A stretch of DNA of 64,000 bases, from contig NZ_VMRJ01000001.1 of the NCBI RefSeq assembly GCF_007713685.1, forward strand, positions 974,129 to 1,038,128, read 5' to 3'. Below are positions 36,901 through 44,976 of the stretch, in pieces. The notes below the pieces were generated by a model. That model saw only the letters and a list, made by a program, of their open reading frames with translations. It was not told where the DNA came from and made no database searches. The position numbers and the translations under genes are program-made. How positions within the stretch are numbered: position 1 is the stretch's first letter; every line of letters begins with the position of its first letter. The stretch comes from Hymenobacter setariae (lineage in GTDB: Bacteria; Bacteroidota; Bacteroidia; Cytophagales; Hymenobacteraceae).

Positions 36901-37040
36901 TGCGCGTGTTTTTAAGCGGAAAAAACCTGTACACCTTCACCGATTGGCCGGGCACCGACCCCGAAAGCGGGGGCACCACGAAGGCATCTTTCTTCCCGAT
37001 GCCCCGCACCTACACCCTAGGGCTGAACCTAGGCTTCTAG
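33993..37040 (+). CDS. SusC-type TonB-dependent receptor
   Basis: A 1015-residue outer-membrane transporter. Signal region LTLTFLLGGLQANVLLAAAS, a carboxypeptidase-D-like domain (IQGRVTDKKTGEGIPGVTVV), the SusC TonB-box region VVVGYGAQSRRNVTGAVA, plug (TQALRGRVAGVQFTDNGRPG; DIESMEVLKDASAAAIYGSR) and the barrel ending TYTLGLNLGF. It pairs with the SusD lipoprotein 47 bases downstream to import oligosaccharides. It is the defining receptor of this polysaccharide utilisation locus. Confidence 0.96.
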   Translation: MKGRLLTLTFLLGGLQANVLLAAASPSENYWRACFDSDEPTADRTIQGRVTDKKTGEGIPGVTVVLKGTTKGTTSDLNGNYTIGVNGAADVLVFSSVGFSSQEITIGDKNLLNVVLEAANRALDEVVVVGYGAQSRRNVTGAVAKVDMKQTENLPNTNVTQALRGRVAGVQFTDNGRPGQNGSILIRGPRSLSGGNNPLIVLDGIFFNGSLSDINPNDIESMEVLKDASAAAIYGSRAANGVILITSKKGTTQKPTVRINAFTGISEMGHTVKLLSPDRYLQKTLDYRAQSGLPADPANVASYLTTSEAANYKAGITLDPWKAASQPGRIGSYDLSLSGRNDATNYYLSAAYTDEKGLILNDNQKRVTLRANVENQVAKWLSVGLNSTFIRRDLSGREADVSSIYYSSPFGTWTYPDGEPTLYSVPEEQISGNPLRSVLLTKNEEIYNNLFSNFYAIVNAPFVKGLSYRVNFSPNYRWNHTYNFTRQDRRLPNNTTSASKYNQESYDWVLENILTYNKQINENHGFDLTLLYGRNHQQSESTTASANQLSSDALGWNSLTLGGTQTTLSDAAKIDGISSMARLNYRFKERYLVTLTARRDASSVFAENNKYATFPSAAIAWIASDESFLKKATFIDLLKFRVSYGSVGNQAIQPYQSLSLSGITQYVFGDSGPTSVGIFPATMANNDLKWETTATANAAVDFTLFKGRLGGTVEVYNSDTKNLIVQRTLPSLTGYTSVLTNLGATNNKGIEVTLNTVNLRRRNFEWSSSLVLSANQNKIVHLYRSDTNGDGREDDDLSNRWFIGQPITVYYDYVFDGIYQKGDNLPANAKPGDVRLKDLNGDGKIDATNDRTIIGQGGQPKVRWGITNNFSYGNLSLSVFVNAMQGWMSDFILLDPNSTRSENSPGRALNQIDAGWWTADNPSTTRPSLVYTNPLGHNYYVSRNFVRIQDVSLAYNFPAPVISKLGFANLRVFLSGKNLYTFTDWPGTDPESGGTTKASFFPMPRTYTLGLNLGF

Positions 37041-37087
37041 CCCTTCTTTTTTCCCACTCCTTTACTACGCATTCGGCGCTGGTTTAT

Positions 37088-38740
37088 ATGCAATTAAGTC
37101 AATTCAATACGCGTCTTCTGTCGCTGGGCAAGCGAGCCAGCTTGTGCGCCGGGCTCCTGCTGGCGGGCGCTTGCCAAGACAAATTTTTGGACGAGGTTCC
37201 GCTTTCGTCCCTCAGCTCAAGCGTGGTGCTTACGTCCAAAGCGGGGTTCGACAACTACATCACGGCACTGCACCAGTCTGCCCGCGACGAGCTGTCGCAG
37301 GAAGACCTAGGGAGCTTCTACGACATGCAAATCGGGACCGACGTGGCCACGACGGGCCAGGAGCAAACGGTCAATTTCCGCAACTACGCCACGTTCTTGA
37401 CACCTTCGGCCTCGGCGGCCAGCAGCTTCTGGAACTGGGGCTACACCCGGATGATACTGCGGGCTAATACTATCATTGAGTACGCCAGCAAGCCCGAACT
37501 CAGCGGCATTTGGGCCAGCGACGCCGAGCGCAACGCCATTATTGCGGAAGCTCGTTTTTTCCGGGCTTACACCTACAACCTGCTCGCCAACCTGTACGGG
37601 GGCGTACCCATCGTGGACGTGACGTACCAGAGCCCCAAAACCGACTTCGTGCGGGCCGAGCGCAAAGCCGTGTACGAGTTTGCCAAAGCCGACTTAGAAT
37701 TTGCGCGGCAATACTTGCCCGTCACGGTTGCCAAGTCGCTAGAGGGCCGCATTGTGCAGGGAGCGGCCGACCACCTGCTCACGGAGGTGTACATCAACCT
37801 AGGCGAGTACGACAAGGCCATCGAGAGCGCGAGCCGCCTGATAAGCTCAGGCACGTACCAGCTGATGACCAGCCGCTTTGGCGCCAGAAGCGCGCAGCCG
37901 GGTGACGTGTACGCCGACTTATTTGCGGAGGGCAACCAAAACCGCAGCAGCGGCAACCTAGAGTCCATCTACGTGTGGCAATACGAGAATCTGACGCCGG
38001 GCGGCGCCGGCACCAACAACGGCAACAATACCATTCGGGGCTGGGTACCGTTCTTGCCCAATTTGAAAGACCCGGCGGGCGGCTCGGGCATGATAGTGTC
38101 GGATAGCCTAGGGCGCGGCGTGGCTTACAGCCGTCCTTCTTCCTACTTCCTATACGCTCTCTGGAAAGACAACTGGAGCAACGACATTCGGAACTCGGTG
38201 TATAACATCCGGCGCAAGTTTTACTACAACAACCCCGCCTCGACCTACTTCAAAAAGCAGGTAGAAAAGCGGACGGCCAACGAGGACACTATGCGCAACG
38301 TGTACCCCTACCTGCGCAAGCTCGAAGGCCGGCCCTTCAACGGCTCTAACACCTCGGGCCGCACGGGCAAGGACTTCATCGTGTATCGGCTGGCCGAAAC
38401 GTATCTGCTGCGGGCCGAAGCCTACTTCCGCAAGGGCAACCTGACCGCCGCCGCCACCGACATCAATGTCGTACGCAACCGGGCCAAGGCCAAGCCCATC
38501 ACGGCCGCCGATGTCACCATCGACTACATCTTGGACGAGCGGGCGCGGGAGCTCATTACCGAAGAGCCGCGCCGCCGCACCCTGAGCCGCATGGGCAAGC
38601 TAGTTGAGCGCACCCGCAAATACCAGACGAGGGCCGACGTACGGAGTACCATTCAGGACTACCACGAGCTGTACCCCATTCCGCAATCGGCAATTGATGC
38701 GAATTTTAGCGCCAAGCTAACCCAAAACCCAGGGTATTAA
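37088..38740 (+). CDS. SusD/RagB family surface lipoprotein
   Basis: A 550-residue lipoprotein (LCAGLLLAGACQ lipobox near residue 30) followed by FLDEVPLSSLS, the usual SusD start. TPR-like helices (AERNAIIAEARFFRAYTYNL) and YRLAETYLLRAEAYFRKGNL match SusD-like and RagB families. It binds sugars at the cell surface and closes over SusC. ATG 37088 is chosen because it directly precedes the lipoprotein signal; a longer frame from 36944 overlaps SusC. Confidence 0.95.
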   Translation: MQLSQFNTRLLSLGKRASLCAGLLLAGACQDKFLDEVPLSSLSSSVVLTSKAGFDNYITALHQSARDELSQEDLGSFYDMQIGTDVATTGQEQTVNFRNYATFLTPSASAASSFWNWGYTRMILRANTIIEYASKPELSGIWASDAERNAIIAEARFFRAYTYNLLANLYGGVPIVDVTYQSPKTDFVRAERKAVYEFAKADLEFARQYLPVTVAKSLEGRIVQGAADHLLTEVYINLGEYDKAIESASRLISSGTYQLMTSRFGARSAQPGDVYADLFAEGNQNRSSGNLESIYVWQYENLTPGGAGTNNGNNTIRGWVPFLPNLKDPAGGSGMIVSDSLGRGVAYSRPSSYFLYALWKDNWSNDIRNSVYNIRRKFYYNNPASTYFKKQVEKRTANEDTMRNVYPYLRKLEGRPFNGSNTSGRTGKDFIVYRLAETYLLRAEAYFRKGNLTAAATDINVVRNRAKAKPITAADVTIDYILDERARELITEEPRRRTLSRMGKLVERTRKYQTRADVRSTIQDYHELYPIPQSAIDANFSAKLTQNPGY

Positions 38741-38810
38741 CTGATACCCTAGTACTATTAAGGTGCAGGCCCCGACAGCTCAACTTGCTCGGGGCCTGCT
38801 ATTTTACCCG

Positions 38811-40835
38811 ATGGCAAACACACGCTTAGGCCTCGCGGCCCTCCTGACCCTGGCCAGCCTGGCAGCACGGGCACAAACGGTGAATTCCCTAGGTATGAAA
38901 CTCGTGCCTGTGCCAGCGGGTGCGTTTTACATGGGGTCGGAGCGCGAAGGCAAGGATGCTGACGAAAGCCCGGTGCACCGGGTGTCGCTGTCGTCGCCGT
39001 TTCAGATGGGCGCTACGGAGGTGACCAATGCGCAGTACGAGGCGTTTGACCCGCAGCACAAGCAGCTGCGCGGCAATCGGGGTTTTTCGACGCAGGATGA
39101 TGAAGCCGTCGTCTTCATAAGCTACGCGCAGGCCGTGGCCTTTTGCGAATGGCTGTCTCAGAAGGAAGGCAAACCCTACCGCTTGCCCACCGAAGCCGAA
39201 TGGGAGTATGCCTGCCGGGCCGGCACCGTTTCTGACTTCTCGACCGGCAGCTCGCTGCCCAAGGCCTACCAGAAAAACCAGGCCACCGACCGCAACACGG
39301 CCGTGGTACCCTTGAAAGTGGCCCAAACGCCCGCCAACCCCTGGGGCTTTTACGACATGCACGGCAACGTGGAGGAGTGGTGCCTCGATTGGTATGGACC
39401 CTACGCGGCGGGCGAGCAGCGCGACCCGGTGGGGCGGGCGGCGGGGCTCTACCGCGTGAGCCGCGGCGGCAGCTTTGGCACGCCGGTTACCTTTTTGCGC
39501 TCGGCCAACCGGCTAGGCATGCTGCCAGAAGACAAGAGCTGGCTAGTGGGCTTCCGAGTGGTACAGGCCGCTATGCCCACCACCGCACCCTTGCCCCCGG
39601 CCGTCACTCCTAGCTACAACGCCCCGCTCTCGCAGCAGCGGTATGCCTGGAAGCCGCTTGCCGCTGACAAGCCGCTTTTTCTGGAACCCCAGCGCTACGT
39701 TAACAAACCGGCCTGCGACCACGCGGTGCCGTTTTACAGCCACAACCACCAGCCGGCCGTGGCGTGGTGCCCAAACGGCGATTTGCTGGCCATCTGGTTT
39801 TCTACAGATGAGGAAAGCGGGCGCGAAATGACGGTGTTGTCGAGTCGCCTCCGCCCCGGTGCCACCAAGTGGGAGGAGCCCGCCGAGTTCTTCAAAGTGC
39901 CCGACCGGAACATGACCGGCTCCTCGCTGTTGCACGATGGCAAAGGCACCCTCTTTCATATGAACGGTGTGGAAACCGATGGCGACTGGCAAGACCTAGC
40001 CATGGTGCTGCGCACCAGCCAAGACAACGGCGCCACCTGGTCGACGCCCCGCCTTGTGGCGCCCGAGCACACCAAGCGCCACCAAGTGATAGGCGGCATG
40101 AGCCAAACCAAGGCCGGCTGGCTCATTCAGCCAGCTGATGCTGACCCCGGGCCAGCTGGCGGCACGGCCATCCACCTCAGCAAAGACCACGGCAAAACGT
40201 GGATGAACCCCGCCGCGGAGGCTGCCACGCCCAGCTTCGGCGCCGGCGAAACGGGTGGCCTGATTGCGGGAATTCATGCCGGCGTAGTGACGCTAAAGAA
40301 CGGGAATCTGCTGGCCCTAGGTCGAAAAAATGACATCAAAGCCCCCGGAAGCGCTGAATTGCGAATGCCCCTGAGCCTATCCAAGGACATGGGCAAGACC
40401 TGGACCTACACCGCTTCGCCTTTTCCGCCGGTTTGGAGCGGGCAGCGGCTAGTGCTCACTCGCCTGAATGAAGGCCCCCTGCTTTTGGTGTCCTTCACGC
40501 ACCACCCAGACGAAAAAGACGAAGCGGCGGCCGGCATGCCGTTCAAAGCCGCCGACGGCCACACCTACAAGGGGTACGGCATGTACGCCGCCGTGTCGTT
40601 TGATGAGGGCAAGACCTGGCCGGTCATCAAGCTTTTGACCGATGGCAAAGCCCGCTACATGAATGGCGGTGCCTGGACAGGCGCCTTCGAGATGGACCAG
40701 ACCCATGCGGAGCCCAAGGGCTACCTAGCCATCACCCAAACCCCCGACAATACCATTCACCTGCTGAGTAGCAGCCTCCACTATCAGTTTAACCTGGCCT
40801 GGCTGAAACAGCTACCAACGGCAGCAACGCAGTAG
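38811..40835 (+). CDS. Secreted SUMF1-like plus sialidase-like (BNR) fusion protein
   Basis: A 674-residue exported protein with a signal peptide (LGLAALLTLASLAARAQ). Residues about 27-255 form a SUMF1/FGE-sulfatase-type domain (LVPVPAGAFYMGSEREGKDA, YRLPTEAEWEYACRAG, WGFYDMHGNVEEWCLDW, VSRGGSFGTPVTFLRSANR). The catalytic cysteines expected after GGS are absent, so it is unlikely to make formylglycine. The second half is a six-bladed sialidase/BNR propeller with four Asp-box repeats (SQDNGATW, SKDHGKTW, SKDMGKTW, SFDEGKTW). The FRIP motif is not seen. ATG 38811 is chosen over 38763 because it starts the signal. It follows SusD by 70 bases and belongs to the locus. Confidence 0.85.
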   Translation: MANTRLGLAALLTLASLAARAQTVNSLGMKLVPVPAGAFYMGSEREGKDADESPVHRVSLSSPFQMGATEVTNAQYEAFDPQHKQLRGNRGFSTQDDEAVVFISYAQAVAFCEWLSQKEGKPYRLPTEAEWEYACRAGTVSDFSTGSSLPKAYQKNQATDRNTAVVPLKVAQTPANPWGFYDMHGNVEEWCLDWYGPYAAGEQRDPVGRAAGLYRVSRGGSFGTPVTFLRSANRLGMLPEDKSWLVGFRVVQAAMPTTAPLPPAVTPSYNAPLSQQRYAWKPLAADKPLFLEPQRYVNKPACDHAVPFYSHNHQPAVAWCPNGDLLAIWFSTDEESGREMTVLSSRLRPGATKWEEPAEFFKVPDRNMTGSSLLHDGKGTLFHMNGVETDGDWQDLAMVLRTSQDNGATWSTPRLVAPEHTKRHQVIGGMSQTKAGWLIQPADADPGPAGGTAIHLSKDHGKTWMNPAAEAATPSFGAGETGGLIAGIHAGVVTLKNGNLLALGRKNDIKAPGSAELRMPLSLSKDMGKTWTYTASPFPPVWSGQRLVLTRLNEGPLLLVSFTHHPDEKDEAAAGMPFKAADGHTYKGYGMYAAVSFDEGKTWPVIKLLTDGKARYMNGGAWTGAFEMDQTHAEPKGYLAITQTPDNTIHLLSSSLHYQFNLAWLKQLPTAATQ

Positions 40836-41026
40836 CCTGCCGCACGGGGCGGCTCAGCATGCTGGGGCCCAACTTCCGGCTCACCTTCCACGTTGAGCTA
40901 ATACCCCGGCCGCGCAGGCACCCTTTGCCAGAGGCACACCGGCACTGCAGCGCCCAGCTACCAACCTAGGCGCCGCGGTGCCGGCTCTTGCTAGTGGCCG
41001 GCGGCTTGCCATGCCTTTTCTGCTGT

Positions 41027-41890
41027 ATGCACTACGTTTCTGAGAGCTTTGAAGCGCCCCCGCTGGTTACCAGTGCCCCCCTTACCTGGCCCGGCCTACG
41101 GGTGGAGCAGTACCACTTAAGCGCGATGGCACTACCAGCACACTACCACCGCCACCACCTGGTTATGCTTTACCAAGTCGAGGCCCCCCTGGTAGTGCAG
41201 CGGCGCAACGGCACACGGGTGCAGCAGGAAATCTACCAAACAGGTGACCTAGGCATTTACCCAGGGGGCGAGTACGGCAAAATAACTTGGACGGCCTCTA
41301 GCTGTAACACCTACCTGACGGTGGATGACCACTACCTAGAGCGCTTGGCCCGGCAGGGCCTGGACCTGGCCTATTTCGCGCTGCAGGAGCGCGTAAAACT
41401 TGCCGACCCCTTGCTGGCGCAGCTTGGCCGGCAGTTGCTGGCGGTGGCTAGTGCCCCGCCCGCCCTAGGGTCGTTGTACACCGAGTCGCTCATCAATGCT
41501 CTGTGCTACCACCTTATTGAGCACTACGGACGCTATGAGCGGCGCCTGGCACCGGCGGGCAAGCTGCCGGCAGCCGTGCTGGCGCGCCTAGATGCCTACC
41601 TAGAGGCCCACTTGGGCGACGTTATAACCCTGGAAATCCTAGCGGACTTGGCCAATCTGAGCGTGTTTCACTTTGCGCGCTTGTTTAAGCAAACCACGGG
41701 CATGGCCCCCTACCACTACGTGCTGAGCTGGAAAATCAAGCGAGCGCAGCAACTGCTGCGCCTAGGTGGCCCATCCGTGACGCACGTTAGCGAAGTGCTA
41801 GGCTTTGCTTCCCCAGCCAGCTTTTCTGCGGCTTTCAAGCGCGCCACCGGGCAGGGACCGCAAGCCTTCCAGCGGGCGCAGGGCGCATAA
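41027..41890 (+). CDS. AraC family transcription regulator
   Basis: A 287-residue regulator. Its N-terminal region has HYHRHHLVMLYQVEAPLVV and GDLGIYPGGEYG, a cupin-like ligand pocket. The C-terminal HTH pair has VITLEILADLANLSVFHFAR and HVSEVLGFASPASFSAAFKR. It lies 190 bases after the sialidase-like gene on the same strand and before the FAD monooxygenase. It could control either the sugar locus or the monooxygenase operon; position alone does not decide. Confidence 0.88.
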   Translation: MHYVSESFEAPPLVTSAPLTWPGLRVEQYHLSAMALPAHYHRHHLVMLYQVEAPLVVQRRNGTRVQQEIYQTGDLGIYPGGEYGKITWTASSCNTYLTVDDHYLERLARQGLDLAYFALQERVKLADPLLAQLGRQLLAVASAPPALGSLYTESLINALCYHLIEHYGRYERRLAPAGKLPAAVLARLDAYLEAHLGDVITLEILADLANLSVFHFARLFKQTTGMAPYHYVLSWKIKRAQQLLRLGGPSVTHVSEVLGFASPASFSAAFKRATGQGPQAFQRAQGA

Positions 41891-42108
41891 GCGTGGCACT
41901 GCGCAAAAAAGCAAGAACGGACAAGTAAGATAGCAAGAATAGCACGGCGCCTCAATAGGCGACAGAGGACCTTTGCGGCGATACTGCTCGCTTGCTCATC
42001 GCGCCCTAGCGGGGCGGCTACTTGTTGGCGGGCAGCGGTAGTACCGACCTAGGGCCCATCGGGGCCATGCACTCTACCCTAACCTCTCCGTATTCCTATT
42101 GCTGCCAT

Positions 42109-43818
42109 ATGGCAACTTCCAGCAAAGAGCCCCTACCCTTCGACACTGAGGTCCTCGTCATTGGGGCGGGGCCTATTGGCCTCACTACCGCCAACGCCCT
42201 GCGCCACCACGGGGTGGCGTGCCGCATCTTAGAAGAAAAACCAGCACCTAGCAAATACTCGAGGGCCAACAACGTGTGGGCACGCCCGCAAGAGTTGCTT
42301 GACAGTGTGGGGCTGCGGGCCCCCCTAGCCGAGCGGTCCTACCTAGTAGACCGCATCCACATCTTCATCGACGAGCATCCGCTTGATGATGTAAAGCTCG
42401 GCGAGGCGGCTAGCCCCTTCCCGCAAGCCTTGTACTCGGGCCAGGATGTCATGGAAAAAACCCTGGCCGAGCAGCTGGCCGCGCGGGGCGTGCAAGTAGA
42501 GCGCGGCCGCAAGGCCATGCGCATAGAGCCCGACGACGAGGGCATAACCGTGTGGGTGGCCAGCACCGAAGAGCAAGCTGCCGCCCACGGTGAATTTGAG
42601 CGCATTAGGTGCCGCTACCTGGTGGGAGCCGATGGCGCCGAAGGCACTGTGCGCAAGGCTGTGGGCCTCGACTACCAGCCAGAAAAGTTTAAGGGCCGGG
42701 CCAACCACCAAGCCGATGCTAAGCTGAGCTGGCAGCGCTCCACGGAGCCCAACCAACTGTGGTTTTTCGCTTACCACAACGGGTTTGCGGGGGTGATGCC
42801 GGTATGGGGCGGCTACCACCGGCTGTTCTTTCTGGAAGACGAACAGCTAGTACCCGACCGCGACCCGACCCTAGCCGAAATTCAGCAGCGGGCCCGCGAG
42901 GTAACCGGCGATGCCACGCTCACGCTCACCGACCCCATCTGGCTTACGCACAGCCGCTTTCAGCATGCCGTGGCCCCCGCCTACTCGAAAGGGCGCGTGT
43001 ATCTGGTGGGCGATGCGGGCCACCTGACGCTGCCCATCGGCGGGCAGGGCATGAACACGGGCTTTCACGACGCGGTAGGCTTGGCCTGGCGCCTAGCCCA
43101 AACCCTGGCCGGCCACGCCGGGCCGGCAGTGCTGGACAGCTATTCGCCCGAGCGCCACGGCATCCACGCCGCCCTAGATGCGGAGCAGGCCAAGGGCTTC
43201 AAGCACCTGCTGTATCGCAATCGCCTAGAGGACAAGTTACTCGGGGCAGCGGGGCAGTTATTTCCGCATATTGGCTGGCAGTTGCTAGGCAGCGGCGATG
43301 GGCAGCAGCTATTAGTGAGCTACGCCGACAGTCCGCTAAGCGAAGACCACCTGCGCTGGCGGCAGCTGCTGCACCCTGGCGGGCCGCGAGCCGGCGACCG
43401 CGCCCCCGATGCCCAGGTAACTACCCCCGAGGGCGAGGCAATGTCTTTGTTTGCCAGCATCTACAACCCCGACGGGCAGACCTATGGCTGGAGCCTGCTG
43501 GCCTTCGATGGCCGCCAGGCCGATGCACTGCCGCAACTAGCAGCAGCCATTGCGGAGGTGGCCGGCTGGCCGTGGGTGCGGCCGCGGCTGGTACTTGCCG
43601 CCCCGCTGGCCTCGCCCGCGGCTGCCGGCACCGCTACCTGCCTGGCCGACCGCGATGGCCACGCCCACAAGGCCTACCACCTAGAGGGGCAGCCGGCCCT
43701 GCTACTGGTGCGCCCCGATGGCCACCTAGCCTTCCGGGGCCCAGCCGACCAGCCAGAACTGCTGCGGCAGTACTGCGCCCGAATATTAGGAACTCCTCAA
43801 GCCCCGCCGCAAGCCTAA
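42109..43818 (+). CDS. FAD-dependent aromatic monooxygenase-like protein
   Basis: A 569-residue flavoprotein of the phenol hydroxylase/PheA-TfdB type. The N-terminal GAGPIGL binds ADP of FAD; LVGADGAEGTVRKAVGL is the DG motif; and YLVGDAGHLTLPIGGQGMN is the GD motif. The C-terminal 130 residues, with PDAQVTTPEGEAMSLFASIY, form a thioredoxin-like domain of the kind found in phenol hydroxylase. ATG 42109 (MATSSKEPLP) starts just before the FAD domain; upstream ATGs at 42022 and 42067 are possible. The substrate is probably a phenol or polyketide-like aromatic. An acyl-carrier-like gene follows after 6 bases. Confidence 0.85.
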   Translation: MATSSKEPLPFDTEVLVIGAGPIGLTTANALRHHGVACRILEEKPAPSKYSRANNVWARPQELLDSVGLRAPLAERSYLVDRIHIFIDEHPLDDVKLGEAASPFPQALYSGQDVMEKTLAEQLAARGVQVERGRKAMRIEPDDEGITVWVASTEEQAAAHGEFERIRCRYLVGADGAEGTVRKAVGLDYQPEKFKGRANHQADAKLSWQRSTEPNQLWFFAYHNGFAGVMPVWGGYHRLFFLEDEQLVPDRDPTLAEIQQRAREVTGDATLTLTDPIWLTHSRFQHAVAPAYSKGRVYLVGDAGHLTLPIGGQGMNTGFHDAVGLAWRLAQTLAGHAGPAVLDSYSPERHGIHAALDAEQAKGFKHLLYRNRLEDKLLGAAGQLFPHIGWQLLGSGDGQQLLVSYADSPLSEDHLRWRQLLHPGGPRAGDRAPDAQVTTPEGEAMSLFASIYNPDGQTYGWSLLAFDGRQADALPQLAAAIAEVAGWPWVRPRLVLAAPLASPAAAGTATCLADRDGHAHKAYHLEGQPALLLVRPDGHLAFRGPADQPELLRQYCARILGTPQAPPQA

Positions 43819-43824
43819 CAACGC

Positions 43825-44136
43825 ATGGCACGTGATAGCACAGTCACCGACGCAAACCTAGCCTGGCACGAGCAGGTGTACACGCAAGTGCGCAAGCAAG
43901 TGTGGTACCTGCGGCACCCGGTTTTGACGCCCGCTACCCATCTCCAGCACGATTTGCAGCTCGACCTGCTCGAACGAGTGCAGCTAGGCATTCGCCTGGA
44001 ATACAGCTTAACACTAGAGTTTCCCGATACGGAAATAGGACAGTGGCAAACGCTGGCCGACGTCTTGGCGTGCGTGCAGCGCCACCTGCGCGCCGCGGCC
44101 GCCCAGCAGGGCATCCTCACTCCCTGTCGGTCATAA
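43825..44136 (+). CDS. Acyl-carrier-protein-like protein lacking the carrier serine
   Basis: A 103-residue helical protein. Its centre DLQLDLLERVQLGIRLEYSL aligns well with the ACP motif DLGxDSLdxVEL, but the phosphopantetheine Ser is replaced by Leu (DLL, codon CTG). LEFPDTEIGQWQTLADVLAC continues the ACP pattern (IPDEE...TVGDVV). It should therefore not carry an acyl chain. It starts 6 bases after the FAD monooxygenase and is cotranscribed. It may act as a binding scaffold or an inactive partner of an ACP-dependent pathway. No other carrier or synthase gene is visible here. Confidence 0.72.
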   Translation: MARDSTVTDANLAWHEQVYTQVRKQVWYLRHPVLTPATHLQHDLQLDLLERVQLGIRLEYSLTLEFPDTEIGQWQTLADVLACVQRHLRAAAAQQGILTPCRS

Positions 44137-44239
44137 TCACCCTGCTAGCTCGCCACCCTGCCTCAACTCGGGGCTAGCAGGGCGAATGTGGCACGAGAAT
44201 TGGAAAAGAAAACAGCTAAGAAACCCTAGCCGGCATAGC

Positions 44240-44262
44240 TTGCACTTAATTAATAATTAATT
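44240..44262. promoter_or_regulatory. Conserved promoter element of the STAS-like gene, copy 2
   Basis: TTGCACTT (44240-44247) is followed by the perfect palindrome AATTAATAATTAATT (44248-44262), 50 bases before the ATG. It matches the element at 21992-22014 before the paralogue, with paired C-to-T and G-to-A changes that keep the symmetry. Confidence 0.7.
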
Positions 44263-44312
44263 GCTTAGCTGCTTAAAAAGCAGTTTGTGCCGCTTAAGAT
44301 TTTTCGCTGCAC

Positions 44313-44834
44313 ATGAACCTACGCCTACTCCGCCAAACTACCTGCCTGAGCGTTTACCACGACCTTACCAACGATTGGCTTTACCTGGACTGGCAGGGTG
44401 AGATTACCTTGCCTCTGGTGCAGCAGGCCTGCCTAGAACTGGCGGCCTGCTACCTAGAGCGGCCCTATGCACGCGTTCTCAATAGCAACGAGCAGGTAAC
44501 AGGCGTGAGCTGGAGCATCGCCGCGTGGCTGGTCAGCGATTTCTTGCCCTATATGGCGCTGGCCGGCATTGAGCACGTAGCCTGGGTATACTCGTCCTCG
44601 TTGCGGGGCTACAACATGGCCGCGACCGTTTTGCACTGGCTGCCCGGCTCACTTATTACTTCTTTCGACACGGTGGCCGAGGCGGCTACATGGCTCGCGC
44701 ACACGCGCACCGAGCAGCCCCAGAGCTACCTTATTCCGCAGCGCACACCCGCCACCCAGGCCAAGCTCGCGCAGGAGGTAGCGGCCCTGCACCAGCGCAT
44801 AGCCACTCAGCAGCTTCGGCGGCACACTGTATAA
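44313..44834 (+). CDS. STAS-like hypothetical protein, paralogue B
   Basis: A 173-residue paralogue of the protein at 22089. Matching stretches include TCLSVYHDLTNDWLYLDWQG, LVQQACLELAACY, PYARVLNSNEQVTG, GIEHVAWVYSSSL and ITSFDTVAEAATWL. The N-terminal part looks like a STAS/SpoIIAA-like fold, and the C-terminal 30 residues (AKLAQEVAALHQRIATQQL) form a short coiled coil. There is no signal peptide. The shared operator-like palindrome implies common regulation. Function unknown. Confidence 0.82.
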   Translation: MNLRLLRQTTCLSVYHDLTNDWLYLDWQGEITLPLVQQACLELAACYLERPYARVLNSNEQVTGVSWSIAAWLVSDFLPYMALAGIEHVAWVYSSSLRGYNMAATVLHWLPGSLITSFDTVAEAATWLAHTRTEQPQSYLIPQRTPATQAKLAQEVAALHQRIATQQLRRHTV

Positions 44835-44976
44835 CCCGCACGTCCACCCGTTTTTAGCTATCTAGATATACTCGCTGCGTGGCGCCATAGCCTTCTTGTT
44901 GCTGCCATTCCTAATAAGGCTACTGCCGACCATATCGGGGCCGCGCCGCGGCTGGCGCCGTGCGCACGGCGCTGCC

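Noticed and set aside
25327-41890. Genomic island with att sites at tRNA-Glu
   Set aside because: By eye I found no second copy of the tRNA 3' end and no integrase, so only composition supports it.
42759-43835. 358-codon frame overlapping the FAD monooxygenase
   Set aside because: Arg/Pro/Ala-rich shadow in another frame of a gene with all FAD motifs.
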